From positions 3,534,001 to 3,598,000 of the forward strand of contig NC_016457.1 of the NCBI RefSeq assembly GCF_000226115.1: a DNA stretch of 64,000 nt. Reading direction: 5' to 3'. The notes beneath the pieces are model-generated. The model did no database searches. It saw only the letters and a program-made list of their open reading frames with translations, and had not been told where the DNA came from. Below are positions 36,375 through 46,976 of the stretch, in pieces. Origin of the DNA: Thermothielavioides terrestris NRRL 8126 (Eukaryota > Ascomycota > Sordariomycetes > Sordariales > Chaetomiaceae). Numbering within the stretch: the stretch's first letter is position 1; every line of letters begins with the position of its first letter. The position numbers and the translations under genes are program-made.

Positions 36375-36443
36375 TGTTACAACGGGCAAAAGGACATCCT
36401 TGCCCTGCAAAGGCTAGGGGCACCCTATATACTGTGCGCGACA
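36375..36443 (-). repeat. TRIM right (5') LTR
   Basis: 69 bp; GATTG target duplication follows at 36444-36448, matching 36019-36023. Confidence 0.85.
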
Positions 36444-37962
36444 GATTGACTACTCTATAGTTGTTAAATAGAATATATTTGCTAAGCGGGTATAGGCTAA
36501 ACTTAAGAGATATAAATATACTATATACTCCTTTGAGCTTGTTTACAATTGCTAGGTCGATAATAGTATATACTTAGAGCGCTTCTAAAAATAAAGGACC
36601 TATACTACTATTGGAACTAGTAGTTTTAGCGTTTAATAATATATTCTAGATTTTTTAACTAAGCTTCTAGAGCTCTATTCGAAGGTTGTTCTAGCGCTCT
36701 TTAGCGAATTGTTAGTACACTGTATTTACTACGTCGTTTAAAAGCGTTACACTATTCAAGGATTCCCTTGTCAGAGTATACCGAAGTTGCCGACATTCTA
36801 AGGGAAACTACTAATAGCGAAAAGTCTTTGGCTTATATAGGCAATTGCGATTCTTCTTACGCTTTTAACTACCCTTCTAACTGTTCTATACTCCTAAAAG
36901 TATAGAGTAGGCTCTAGGCTTTAGGTGGACTACTACTTTAGCCTAGAGGATCGCCTTAAGTAAGAGAGCCAAATTGAGAAGGGTTGGTCCTTTGCTGCTA
37001 AGCTTCTTAGTCACGCTAATATCCTTTAATATATAAGTCGTCTACTCTAGATCTAAGCGTCTCTATATAGTCTTAAGGAATATAGTGACGGCTATTGCGT
37101 CGGTGACTATAGCGATGTTAGCTACCTTAGCGTAGTAGAGGACCGATATATACTTAAGAATCTACGTCCTAGGTTCGATGCTACTCTAGCTACCTCTAGC
37201 AAGGATAGTTGTATACTCTTTAGTAAATATAGTAAAAGTAGCGCTTTTAGAGGGTATAATAATCTTATATAACATCTATATAAACCTATATATACTAGTG
37301 ACGTTCTTAGCCTCTATAATATTATATATAGTATATATATAGTAGTCGTTAATAGATACGTTAATTATCTTATAGAGCTTATTAACGGTATAGAACGCTA
37401 TAGTGTTAATAGTGGACTTTGAGAACGCTTTGTATAGCTTGAGGAATTTATAGTGGATCTCCTCCTTAGAAGGATTGGTTAACTAAGGTTCCTCGCTATA
37501 GGTAGTAGGATTAGCTACCTTCTAGGCTTATAGTACAATGTACTATACCTAAAGATAGTAGTCTTAGACTATCTAACGAGCTACACCCTAGGTAAGCTAT
37601 ATAGGAAGGCCGAGCATCTTAGCCTTAGTAGCGAGCTTAGTATCTAGGTCGATAATGTACTAGATATATAAGTTGTTGGCCTTTTAGCGAATAGCAAAGA
37701 TCTATCTTAGCTAGTCCTTAGGGCTATCGAAGGTTAGAAGCGCTATAATAGCAACGGTAACGGTTTTCTTAGTTTCAAGTATTATCTTAAAGCAAACTAA
37801 AGTGTACTACGTTGTTTAGATTAAACGATAGAGGTAATATAAACTTATAGGAGTTGTTGACGATTAAGACAACTAGAAGTGGTTGTTAGAGAAAAGAAGA
37901 ATGATAGCCTTAACTAGGCTATACCGCTGTTATAAGTGTTATATATAAACTAGGCTTATAAC

Positions 37963-38144
37963 TGAGGAGAGCAGCGAAGTAGGGCTATATAGGATGTAGA
38001 GGTATATGTATTGAGAGAGGTGCTCCTCTTATGCTAGGTAGGAGGAGCGCCAAGGTCTATATACATATATAGGCAGAGCTGATATATGCCCCCTAAGCGT
38101 AGAGAGCCTAGCAGATAGAGTTACGTGTGCACTAGCACGCGACA
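37963..38144 (-). repeat. Right (5') LTR of element A
   Basis: 182 bp, TGAGGAGAGC...CGCGACA, followed by GATTG (38145-38149). Confidence 0.9.
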
Positions 38145-38149
38145 GATTG

Positions 38150-41100
38150 TTACTAAGTTCGAAGCTATATATAAGGAATACCTTATACTCCTAGCTATCT
38201 AGGAGAGTAGGATAAAGTTATATTCGTTTATCCTCTAGTAGATTATACGCTTTGTTTATCGACCTCTGCTCAACGCTATATATCGTTATTTTAAACGCTA
38301 GACTTAGTAGTCCCTAAGCTTTTATCTATAAGCTCTATAAGCAGCTTACGCCTATCGACGCTTTCATTGAAGATTTAGCTACTCAACAATATATAACAGT
38401 ACTATAAGAGGTATATAGAGTAGGTGTCAACCTATATAAGTGGTACTACTCTTGGAATAAGGCGTACCTACGTGTAAAGAGCTTCAACATCCCTAAAGTA
38501 GTTGGACCTAGAGCATCTAAACACCTTATTAAGGCGGTTGGTCACTGGATCGCCCTAGACTAGGCTCGTCACCAGCTCTCTGAGATCAAGGTACTCGAGG
38601 CCTAAGGGCGCCTAATTCCTACTCTTAAGGAGCTAGGCACTTGCCTTAGCATTTAAATCGACAACACTGCTACTAAAGGGCTTAGCTATAGCGTATTTAC
38701 CTCTTTAAGAGTAGCTTAAGGCAATAGTTCTATAGATAGTATAGGCTCTTATAGCTCGAAGCTCTACTTATACTTCTATAAGGCTAATAGCAAGTATAAG
38801 TAGAAGCTAGTAGAGTGCTAGTTTCTCTAGACAGTAATCACTAGGGTAGAGAAGGGCCGCTATAAGCTTTTAGAAGTATAGATTACCGAGATTAGAGAGT
38901 GCTTTAACAAACTAAAGTGGAATTCCCTTTAGGAGAGCCTTTAAAAGCGGTATAGCTCTATCTCTAGAGAGCAAGGGAACTCTAAGTTAGCTTCTTCTAA
39001 TAAGATCGTCTATACTATTATCGACCTAAGCTTTCTAGGCGAAGGAGCTTACTACCTACTTATATTCTTAATTACTATTACCTACTAGCTCTCTTAGAGT
39101 ACTCTCCTTAATAACTATACTACTTTATATATTATCAATAATAAAAAGCTCTTAGTTCCTAGCACCTTTGTACTATTAGAAGATAGCAACTATATAGAAG
39201 TAGGTACTACCACTTTTCCTATTTTAGAAAGAGGAGAGTGTATTATAAAAGGAGTACTAGATAGAGAGTAGAGGAAAGGAACTATAGACCTCTACTTAAA
39301 GAACGTCGCTATAGTAGAGGGCTTTTATACTAATATTATATTAGAGACCGCTCTACGTACAACTAGCATCTAGTATTTAAGTCTAGACTACTCTCTATAG
39401 CGTAGAACGTTTAAGAAGAGTATAAAAGTTAAACAGTTGGTTTATAAGTTCAATATAGTTTTCCTTAAATTGAAGAACCTTTCCTTTTACTTTTATACTC
39501 TCTAACCTTTATAGAGCTTTATAGGCCTAGTAACAGTGAATACAGTTGTTTATAAAGATAATATAAGGTTATATACGTTATATGCGCCTTAAGAGAGAGA
39601 AGATACTAAGGAGCTTTAGTATAAGAGATCTAGACATCTAGGTTAGAGAGCTTTTTAGGCATTAGCGTAGAGTGTAAAGAACGTTAAGATCTAAAGAACA
39701 CTAACGATCGAATATAAGGTATACGCTCTATTGTATACTAGGGAGTATAATACGCTTTATAAAATAGAACATTGCGCCTTATAGCCGTTTTAGTATATCT
39801 CCTAGGACCTCTTCTTATTCCCTCCTAGGTTTAATAGATCTTAGTACCTCCTTGCGATTAAGGACGAATTTAGTAGATAGATCTAGGCTTTTATATTCTC
39901 TAACAAAGGTTAAACCAAGCTCTTCAACACTATTAGAGCTTTTGAACACTAGGTCGAACGGTAGTAGGGACTTAATATCTATAAGATCTGCTAGGACAAC
40001 GATATAGGAGTTATTACACTGGAAGATCGCTAACTAATAGCTTACTAGCTCTAGATATATAACGAAGGTATCGACTTGGAGCTTACGCTAATATATATAC
40101 TATAGCTAAATAGAGCTTTAGAGCGTATAGGACAAATCTTATAGCTAAAGAGTATAAAGATACTTATTAATGTAAACCTGCCTATAAAGCTTTAGCTAGA
40201 GGGTATAAAGGTAGTAGCCTTCTTATATACTATCTCGCCTAGCTATACTTATAGTCTTTAGAGCCTTAACGAGGTACTCTACTCCTAGTTTAAGAACTAC
40301 TTTCGTTAGTAGGAACTAACCTTCTACTAAGCACTGACGGCGGATCTATACCCCGACTAGTCTAGGATCTTCGTATATAGCTATAGAGTATACCCCTTAG
40401 ATAAAGAGTATAAGGCTAAGTATTAAAAGAGAGAATTCAAAGTGTAGCTATATAGGTGAATTAAGTACCTAGTTAAGTATAAAGCATCTAACATTTATAA
40501 TATCTAGGTGCCTAAGCTCAACAAGGTTATTATAATAAGGAATATAACGTTTAATAAGAAGACCTTTTATCGTCTAGGTAAGGAAGAGCTTCTAGCTTAC
40601 AAAGTTGCTATTGTTAAGGATATAGTAGAGCACCTAGACAAGGGGGTTAAAGAGACCTAGGACGCTAAGTCGATTCTTTAAACGCTCTATAAACTTAAAT
40701 ATAGAGGACTAACGCTAGAGTCTATTACTATAGTCTCTAAGCATAAGAGTATACTACTAGGTTAAGACTTAGGGGTAGAGGAAGCGTAGATATAGAGTAG
40801 ACTCTTAACCTCTAAGATATCACTAGAACTATAGGCTTAGCTATAGAAAGAGCTTATAAATAGAAGTAATAATGGAAATAGGGGTCTAGTCGATAATTCT
40901 AGTACTCTTCTAGAGACTAGTAGAGCATCTAAGGACCTTGGGCTAGCAGTGGCTATCCTATAAGGCGCTGCCCTTAGGAGTAAATATAAGGCTTCTCCGC
41001 CTATAGAGCACCTAGCTCTATAAAGCGACTATAAAGCATCTCTACCTACAGAGCTCCTAGCTCTATAAAGTAAGGAAGAGGATATATTCTATAATATAGT

Positions 41101-43120
41101 AGAATATATAGCGAAGTAGGAAGCTTAGCCTATAAGGTATAAAGCTCTATAAATATAACCTTCGACTAATGAACTAGGACTAAGTATACTAAAACTGCGA
41201 TATAAACCTAAGGAGCCTCTTATATCTATAAGAAAGAGTATATAAATTTAGAAGCCTTCTACGAAAGTATATAAGAATATAGCTCTAAGTATAGCTTTAG
41301 AGTATATATATATTTTCTTCATTAGGTCGTTGGAAATGTAGGACAACCTATAGTTAAGGTTCTAGACTAATTACCTAGATCCTACTCCCTAGGAAGCCTA
41401 CAATAGCAACGAGATACTCTTCTCTATATCTTAGGAGGGTATTAAAACGCTCTTCCTAAAGTCGTTTTAAACCCTATATATAGTATTTACTATTGCCGCT
41501 AGCTAGATGCTAATAATACGTTATAACACCGAGCTCCCCCCTCTCCCAAAGAGCTAGAGAGACTTGGAGAACTATAAGTATAGGAAGGAGTTTAAGGCGG
41601 CTATATATAAGGAGATCTATAATCTAATAAGCAAAGGAATATAGCAAGAGATTAAACGAGAGTATATAAAAACGTAGCCTCTGCCTCTAAAATAGGTGTT
41701 CGACTATAAGCTCGATAAGGATAGCAACTTTAGGAAGTGTAAGGTATATATCTATATATAAGGCAATCTATAAGACACTACTAATATCGTAAATATATAT
41801 ATAGCTACCTTCGCTATACGCTCTTTTTACACTGTTATAGCACTTATAGTGTACTTCGACCTCGAAGTAAAGTAGTTTAATATTAAGTAGGCGTTCCTAA
41901 ACGTAAGGAGGCTAAATATAGAGTAGGTGACTTATAAGCTTCTAAATAGATTTAAGAAACTAGGGATCTATATAGAGCTCCTAAAGGCTCTCTATAAGCT
42001 AAAGGACTTGCCGCTCCTATTGTACAATGAGTTTTACGATACTTTTAAAGAGCTTGGCTTACAACCCTCTATAGAAGAACCTTGCCTATTCCTCGACCTT
42101 GAAAAGAAGATAATCCTTATCTTCTATATCAACGACTTCTTAGTAGTTTACTATCGAGATAACACTATAACTATAAAGTGTACTATAAAGGGTATTAAAG
42201 CGAAGTATAAGGTATATAAGTAGGGCAATGTTAAACACTTCTTTAGAATTAGAGTTATCTATAACTACAAAGTGTATAAGATCTAGCTTATATACAACTA
42301 GTATATCGAGAAGATCGTAAAGAAGTATAGTCTCTCCAATATTATAAGCGCTCTAGCTATCCCTCTTCTTACAAAGGAGCTTCGTAAGTTCAAGGGGGAG
42401 GCGTCCCCTAAGTAGGTCAAATTGTACTAAGAGCTCGTAGGCTCGATCCTCTACTTCGTAGTTATAATCCAACTAGACGTCGCGTTCGTAACTATAAAGC
42501 TCTCTTAGTTCCTAACGAATCTAGGACTAAAGTATATTAAAGTAGTAAAACAAGTCATTTAGTATCTATATACTATATACTTCTTTAGTATATAGTATAG
42601 GGGTTAAGGCGTTTACTAGGTACTTTAGATTATATCTAACGTATTGTATAGCGATAATCCAGATATACAATGCTCTTCGTAGAGCTATATTATAATGCTC
42701 TTTAGAGGGTTAATCTCCTAGAAGGCTATATAGTAAGATACTATCACTATATCTTCTACTAAGGTAGAGTTGAAAGCTCTATCGCTTACTATAGCTAAGA
42801 CAATTGCCTTAAAACGCTTATTTAGAGACCTTACATTCAAGATTAGAGAGCCCTAGAGGATCTTCTATAACAATTAGTAAACGATTCGACTTATAGTAGA
42901 AGAGTATACAAGGATCAATACTCGCCTACGCTATATAGATATCTATAATATATAGCTTTGTTAGAAGTATTAAAATAAGTAGTTCGATATACTCTACCTC
43001 CCTACTATATAGATACCTATAGACAATTTAATAAAATAGCTCTTAAAGCAAAAGTTTAAGCACTTCTATACTCTATTGAACCTTTAAGATATACGCTAAG
43101 TAAGAAAAGAGTAGGGGAGT
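38150..43120 (+). pseudogene. Element O gag-pol, continuation after element A
   Basis: Plus-strand Copia polyprotein remains: gag to about 39,000, integrase core near 39,780-40,500 (a DLFLFPPRF-like segment near 39,810), reverse transcriptase about 41,560-42,500, and RNase H to about 43,090. One 98-codon stretch (41927-42223) is open and reads LKALYKLKDLPLLLYNEFY, with FYINDFLV in place of the catalytic Y-x-DD, so the first catalytic Asp is now Asn, a G-to-A change. It is related to A/B in architecture but clearly a different family. Confidence 0.85.
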
Positions 43121-43399
43121 TAACTATCTTCTTTATAAGGACTATCTACTACTACTATTCTATACTCTCGCCCTATATATTCTAGCAATTGATAAGCTCT
43201 ATTATCGCCGCCTTTCTCTAAAGCCAAAGGATCCTCGCCTATATCTCCAACCGCTCTACTAGCTCTATCGTCTATACAACGACTTACTCTAGTTCCTAGT
43301 TATTAACCAATTTATCGCTCTATCTACTTAGAGAGTACCTCCTACGCCTTACTCTCTATCAACGCTATAGGCGTAAAACTAAGGGGGTTATCTAGGGCT

Positions 43400-44350
43400 C
43401 TACCCTAGGCGACTACAGGGACCTTCTATATCTACTCTTATATCTATTGCTAAGGCTACTACTCTACCGGCTCTACTATATCTATATCCTCCTACTCTCC
43501 CTCCTCCTTAACCTCTTAGAGATCGTTTAAAAGCGTATAAAGTATAGGGCGAATCTTCTTTATAGCCTATCTAATATCAGATAGGGGGCGTAGAATAGTA
43601 GATAGTAGAGACTCACCTTCTAGTCGAAGTCGTTGATAGCTATAGTCAGAGCTTATACCTTCCCTATAGCAGTAGGTAGGATCGGCTTATAACTATAGTT
43701 AAAGCGTTTACAATGCTAGCAGTGTACGCTATAGCTATTATAGTTATAGTAGGTTCTATTGTAGGAGCCTATAAAAGTAGTATATATATAACTTAGGTAT
43801 AGGATCTTATACTCTATAGTCATTTGCAATATATAATTGGGGGGTATATTAAAGCAATATAGTAGTAAGCTAGAAGGAAGAGCATATAACTCACTCGACT
43901 AGAGGACTATAGCGCTAGTTGGAAGAAGGCGTAGCAGGCTCTTTAGAAGCGGTATATAGGGTAGTAGGCTCTACTACAAGCTCTTTAGTACTATCACCCT
44001 CTTCTAAAGGAGTAGGCGAAGGTATAGGCAATTCGTCTAAGAAGATATTAAAGTATAGAGGTATAGTGGTCTTATACGCTCTAGGGAGCTAGGAATAGTA
44101 ATAGTAGTAGTAGCTACTATATATATAAACAAGAGGATATATATAGGAAGAAGGAAGCTTAAGCTCCTATAGGTAGGAATTTATACCTCCCCCTAGATCT
44201 AAACACTCTAATTGGCTAGAATCGTACTTTAGAATTTCTTATAGCCTTATATAACCTACTCCTATACAATCTACTATTTATAAGGATTTCCTATATTCTA
44301 GTTTTTTCGTAGTTCAATTATTCAACTTATATATATTTAGACGCTCTATT
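43400..44350 (-). pseudogene. Element O antisense ORF between pol and 3' LTR
   Basis: About 1.2 kb separates the end of RNase H from the right LTR and makes sense only on the minus strand. The frame around 43,920-44,115 is open for about 65 codons (with TTITIPSSLERIRPLYLYF and a Pro/Glu/Thr-rich stretch). Further along is a Cys-x2-Cys-like segment near 43,700 and ALTIAINDFD followed by YYLLFYAPYL. RIP-type stops interrupt it. No similarity to the A/B antisense frame beyond position and Cys content is visible. Function unknown. Confidence 0.45.
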
Positions 44351-44366
44351 AAATAACTAGGAGGTA

Positions 44367-44567
44367 TATCACGTTAGGGGTAAGGGGCTTAGAGCTTGGC
44401 ACAGCGCACTGGCCATAGTTTCCCCACTCCTAGGTATATATATACCACGCTCTGTTCAGTCTTTAGCTCTCCTTTGTACTAGAACAACGCACTCTCTCTT
44501 TGCATTCCAATGCTCTACTACGATCCCACCGTTGTATCTACACCTCGTAGCTCGCTGTAGCGTGTCA
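44367..44567 (+). repeat. Right (3') LTR of element O
   Basis: 201 bp, starts TATCACGTTAGG (mutated TGTCACG), ends GCGTGTCA. A purine tract CTAGGAGG lies just inside. CTAGC follows at 44568-44572. Confidence 0.92.
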
Positions 44568-44939
44568 CTAGCTCACTCGTTCCAAGTGGAGTCGACATAT
44601 ACTGGGCCGTCGCTCTTTCAAACGACGCTCCTAATCACCTTTACCTATATCTCCCAGGTTCTCGTGGTACACATTGTATGTGTTTTTGTAGCAAGCCTAG
44701 TGAGTGCGAGCATTGACGTCGCCATCTCTACTCCTACCTGCTTTCTATAGGCTTTGAAGGAGGGCTTGTGGTCCGACTCCATTAAAAGGACTCCACATCT
44801 TCATTGTTGGAAAGGCCAGATGCCTGGGACGGTTTGTGGTTCTTCCACCAACATCCTGCGGCGAGCGTCACCACACGACCTTACCACGAGGGCGGGTTGG
44901 CGGCTGAGCGCGGTGGGTGACACCTGCCAGGGTACAATG

Positions 44940-45410
44940 ACGACGCGGCGTGACAAGCTGGTGGGCCGGGGGATGGGTCTGCCGGCGCCGGCGTGCGCTT
45001 CTACCGCGGCCCTCTGCCGCTGCGGGCGCCGCACGGGTTGGATGCGTGGTTGGCGGTTCGGTTGTGGGGTCTGAGGCCTGGTCATTGGGATGGAGATGGT
45101 GTCGGGGCGAGGGTTGGGACGGCAGTGGAAGCGGAAATGGGAGCGGGCAAAGGTTTTCCGCGCGCTGTGGGTTGTCAATGGCTGGCAGTTTGGCCGATCC
45201 TACCCCGTGATCGAGCCCGAGGACACCTTCCCCGTGCCCGCGGGCGTGCTGGACTTAGGACGGCGACAACGCGGTCGGCTTGGCGGTCTGGGCGCGAGGG
45301 TGGATGTCGAGTTCGTGGGGTGGTACGCGGTCGCGTCGTCGTTCGATGTCGGCTTTGATGGGGGCTATTTGTGGCCGGTTTGGAATGCCACTACGCGAGA
45401 GCATGTGTGA
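44940..45410 (+). pseudogene. Possible frameshifted hypothetical gene beside the island
   Basis: Two overlapping frames look coding in succession. The first (about 44,955-45,110) reads VRFYRGPLPLRAPHGLDAWL and WGLRPGHWDGDG. The second (about 45,120-45,410) reads KVFRALWVVNGWQFGRSYPV, EDTFPVPAGVLDLG and a Trp/Tyr-rich end up to a stop at 45408. They are in different frames with no usable intron between them, and no good start precedes them. A frameshift or a 5' truncation is likely. I do not recognise the family. Confidence 0.35.
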
Positions 45411-45653
45411 CGGGAGTATGGAATATTTGCGGTGCGTTTCGCTGCGTTTCATTGCGTTGTGTTCGTTGTCCGTAACATGCCAGCGCGGTTGCCAGTTTGC
45501 CAGTTTCGTCGCAGGTTGTCTTTGAGAGTCGGCGGGCAGCTGGACACGGACTATGTCAAACGGAAGCAAACACCTCGACTGTGCCTTCTTTCACTGTGCC
45601 TCCCAGCCACGTCAGCAAAGGAGACCATGGCTCCTGCCCAAGTGCCTACATAA

Positions 45654-45683
45654 ATAAAAAAAAAAAAAAAAAAAAAAAAAAAA
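45654..45683. repeat. Poly-A tract
   Basis: Run of about 27 A after ATAAAT in the intergenic region before the next gene. Mononucleotide microsatellite; length may be assembly-dependent. Confidence 0.8.
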
Positions 45684-45809
45684 CACGCATCCGGTCAAGC
45701 TCCCATATTAACTCAGCCATCCCCCCACGGCTGTGTTGGATGAACTTCTTTGGGCCCTTGAGTTGGCAAGTGTCGTTGCTTTACCGCGGATAAGTTTTCA
45801 GGTTTCAAC

Positions 45810-46685
45810 ATGGCCCTGGGTTCGTTCGTTCTTTCTCTCATCGCCACTGCGGTGACATTTCAGGTGGGATCCCTCCTGTCGTCGCTCCTTGTTACGTCTT
45901 CCGGTTCCGTCATTAACCGTCCGAATGTCTTCCCTCAGGCTGTGCATGCCCGCAATATCACGCCCATCGGCCCCCAGCAACTGCGGTGGGACGGCCCGGT
46001 TTGGAGTGACAAGCCCGATCAGACTCTCTGGGTGAATGACATCGACGTATGCGCCCCTCCTGACAACCTAGCCTCCCCAGGGCCCGTTGCTGACTCTCTC
46101 CCTTCTTAGGACCTGTGGAACCAGATTCTGGCATTGAACCCCCAATGGGTAGAGATGCTTCCAGACCCAGGCGAAACGATGAAGGACTATGGCACGAGAC
46201 ATTGCGGCCCTGAAAGCAATCTGGCCACAGGTGACTCGAGCAAGATCAGCGAGCTCCTGACCAAGCTGGGCTCGCTCCGCGGCTCCTGGAGCATCAAGGA
46301 GGAATGGTGCCACCGTCTGGGGTGCAGCGATAACGCGGGCATATACTGGTGCAATGTAAGTTGCGTAGACTCTCCAGTTCTTCCCCCAAGGTTTACGCTC
46401 AATGCTGAGTGTCGGTAGACCAACAAATGGGCCATCCGTGCCGAGGGTCTGAGGCTCTACACCCACGGCGTGCACGTCCGTGACCTCTGCTGCCACCGCA
46501 GCGACGGCAGTCTGTACGCCAACGACCCCATCTCAGGTTGGGAGATGTTCCCGGACAGTGACAACGAGGCGGCCCACTCGTACGTCGCCATCGGATACGG
46601 CAGCTGCTCCGACCCCCGCAGCGCACCCCCCAGCTTTCCCTTGATCCACCGCTACCCGGGTAGCTACGGCAACTGCCCAGCGTAG
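45810..46685 (+). CDS. Secreted cysteine-containing protein, frame continues into a membrane segment after a stop
   Basis: Exons 45810-45863, 45939-46046, 46110-46355 and 46419-46685 give 224 residues. All three introns are GT-AG and 63-75 nt, with TTAAC or CTGAC branch sites. Removing intron 1 creates a proper signal peptide (MALGSFVLSLIATAVTFQ then AVHA, cleavage before RNIT). The mature part carries about nine cysteines in W-C and C-x-C contexts (EEWCHRLGCSD, YWCN, RDLCCHRS, YGSCSD, GNCPA). No named family is recognised. Reading on past the TAG at 46683-46685 in the same frame gives a Pro/Glu linker (EKPEPGPEPPVP) and two or three hydrophobic membrane segments, ending at 46976. So the family form may be a membrane-anchored protein, and this copy may be truncated to a secreted form. 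Confidence 0.72.
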
Positions 46686-46976
46686 GAGAAACCGGAGCCG
46701 GGGCCGGAGCCGCCCGTGCCAGCCAAGGACGCGGCTGAAAACAAGTTCCTGTTTCTCGTTCTGGCCGTCTTCTACTCGGTCCCGCTGATCGCCCATCTTT
46801 GGTACCCCTATATCGAGGCGTTGACTGGGGCCTGGGGCCTGTGGATGGTGATTCTTGACATCCTTGGTGGCTTGACGGCGTGCCTTTGGGCGGCTTTTAC
46901 CTGTCTCTTGGTTGCCGCTCTCAGTTACATATTAATTTGCCTTCCTGTCTATTTCCTTGGTTATGGCGACTTGTAG
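46686..46976 (+). pseudogene. In-frame membrane-spanning tail of the preceding gene
   Basis: 96 codons in the same frame as exon 4 upstream, open from directly after its TAG to another TAG. Begins with a Pro/Glu linker, then KFLFLVLAVFYSVPLIAHLW and two further hydrophobic stretches (residues within WGLWMVILDILGGLTACLW and LLVAALSYILICLPVYFL). A separate small protein starting at the ATG 46716 is possible, but the direct frame continuity favours a once-joined C-terminal anchor. Confidence 0.5.

Larger units (their letters stand above)
36024..36443 (-). mobile_element. TRIM-like miniature LTR retrotransposon, 420 bp
   Basis: Two 69-bp direct repeats (36024-36092 and 36375-36443) start TGTCAC or TGTTAC, end CGCGACA and are flanked by GATTG on both sides. 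Reading on the minus strand, the perfect primer-binding site GTTATGAGCCTGGT (36361-36374) abuts the 5' LTR and a GGGGGGTG polypurine tract (36093-36100) abuts the 3' LTR. The interior is only about 280 bp and non-coding, with a 20-bp tandem repeat at 36121-36140 and 36149-36168. This is the layout of terminal-repeat retrotransposons in miniature. Unlike its surroundings it is almost free of RIP damage. Confidence 0.85.
34610..37949 (-). pseudogene. Element A: gag, protease and integrase half
   Basis: Reverse complement counterpart of 21,058-23,960 in element B, separated from its reverse transcriptase half by the LINE and itself interrupted at 36024-36443 by the TRIM. All frames are broken by RIP-type stops. 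Confidence 0.82.
10848..38144 (-). mobile_element. Element A: Copia-type LTR retrotransposon inside O, minus orientation, split by a LINE
   Basis: 182-bp LTRs at 10848-11029 and 37963-38144 are bracketed by GATTG (10843-10847 and 38145-38149). The primer-binding site lies at 37950-37962 and the polypurine tract next to the left LTR, so the element reads right to left. Its own parts are 10848-15274 and 34610-38144, about 8.0 kb including the TRIM. It is the same family as element B in the opposite orientation: 11.0-15.3 kb is the reverse complement of about 23.9-28.2 kb, apart from RIP transitions. It landed in O's gag and must be younger than O. Confidence 0.92.
10298..44567 (+). mobile_element. 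Element O: outermost Copia-type LTR retrotransposon, RIP-degraded, carrying nested insertions
   Basis: Two 201-bp direct LTRs (10298-10498 and 44367-44567) bracket the whole AT-rich island and are flanked by a perfect CTAGC duplication, so this is one integration event. A primer-binding site GTTATAAGCCTAGG abuts the left LTR, so the element reads on the plus strand. Its own sequence is 10298-10847 plus 38150-44567, about 7.0 kb; the rest is later insertions. The internal part keeps a recognisable gag, integrase, reverse transcriptase and RNase H order, all broken by stops at former CAA/CAG/TGG codons. The two LTRs differ at roughly 15 positions, all transitions, as RIP predicts. Confidence 0.92.

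Noticed and set aside
46580..46685. An intron with donor GTACGT ending at the TAG that would join the secreted domain to the membrane tail
   Set aside because: It would shift the frame away from the hydrophobic tail, so it does not explain the in-frame continuity.
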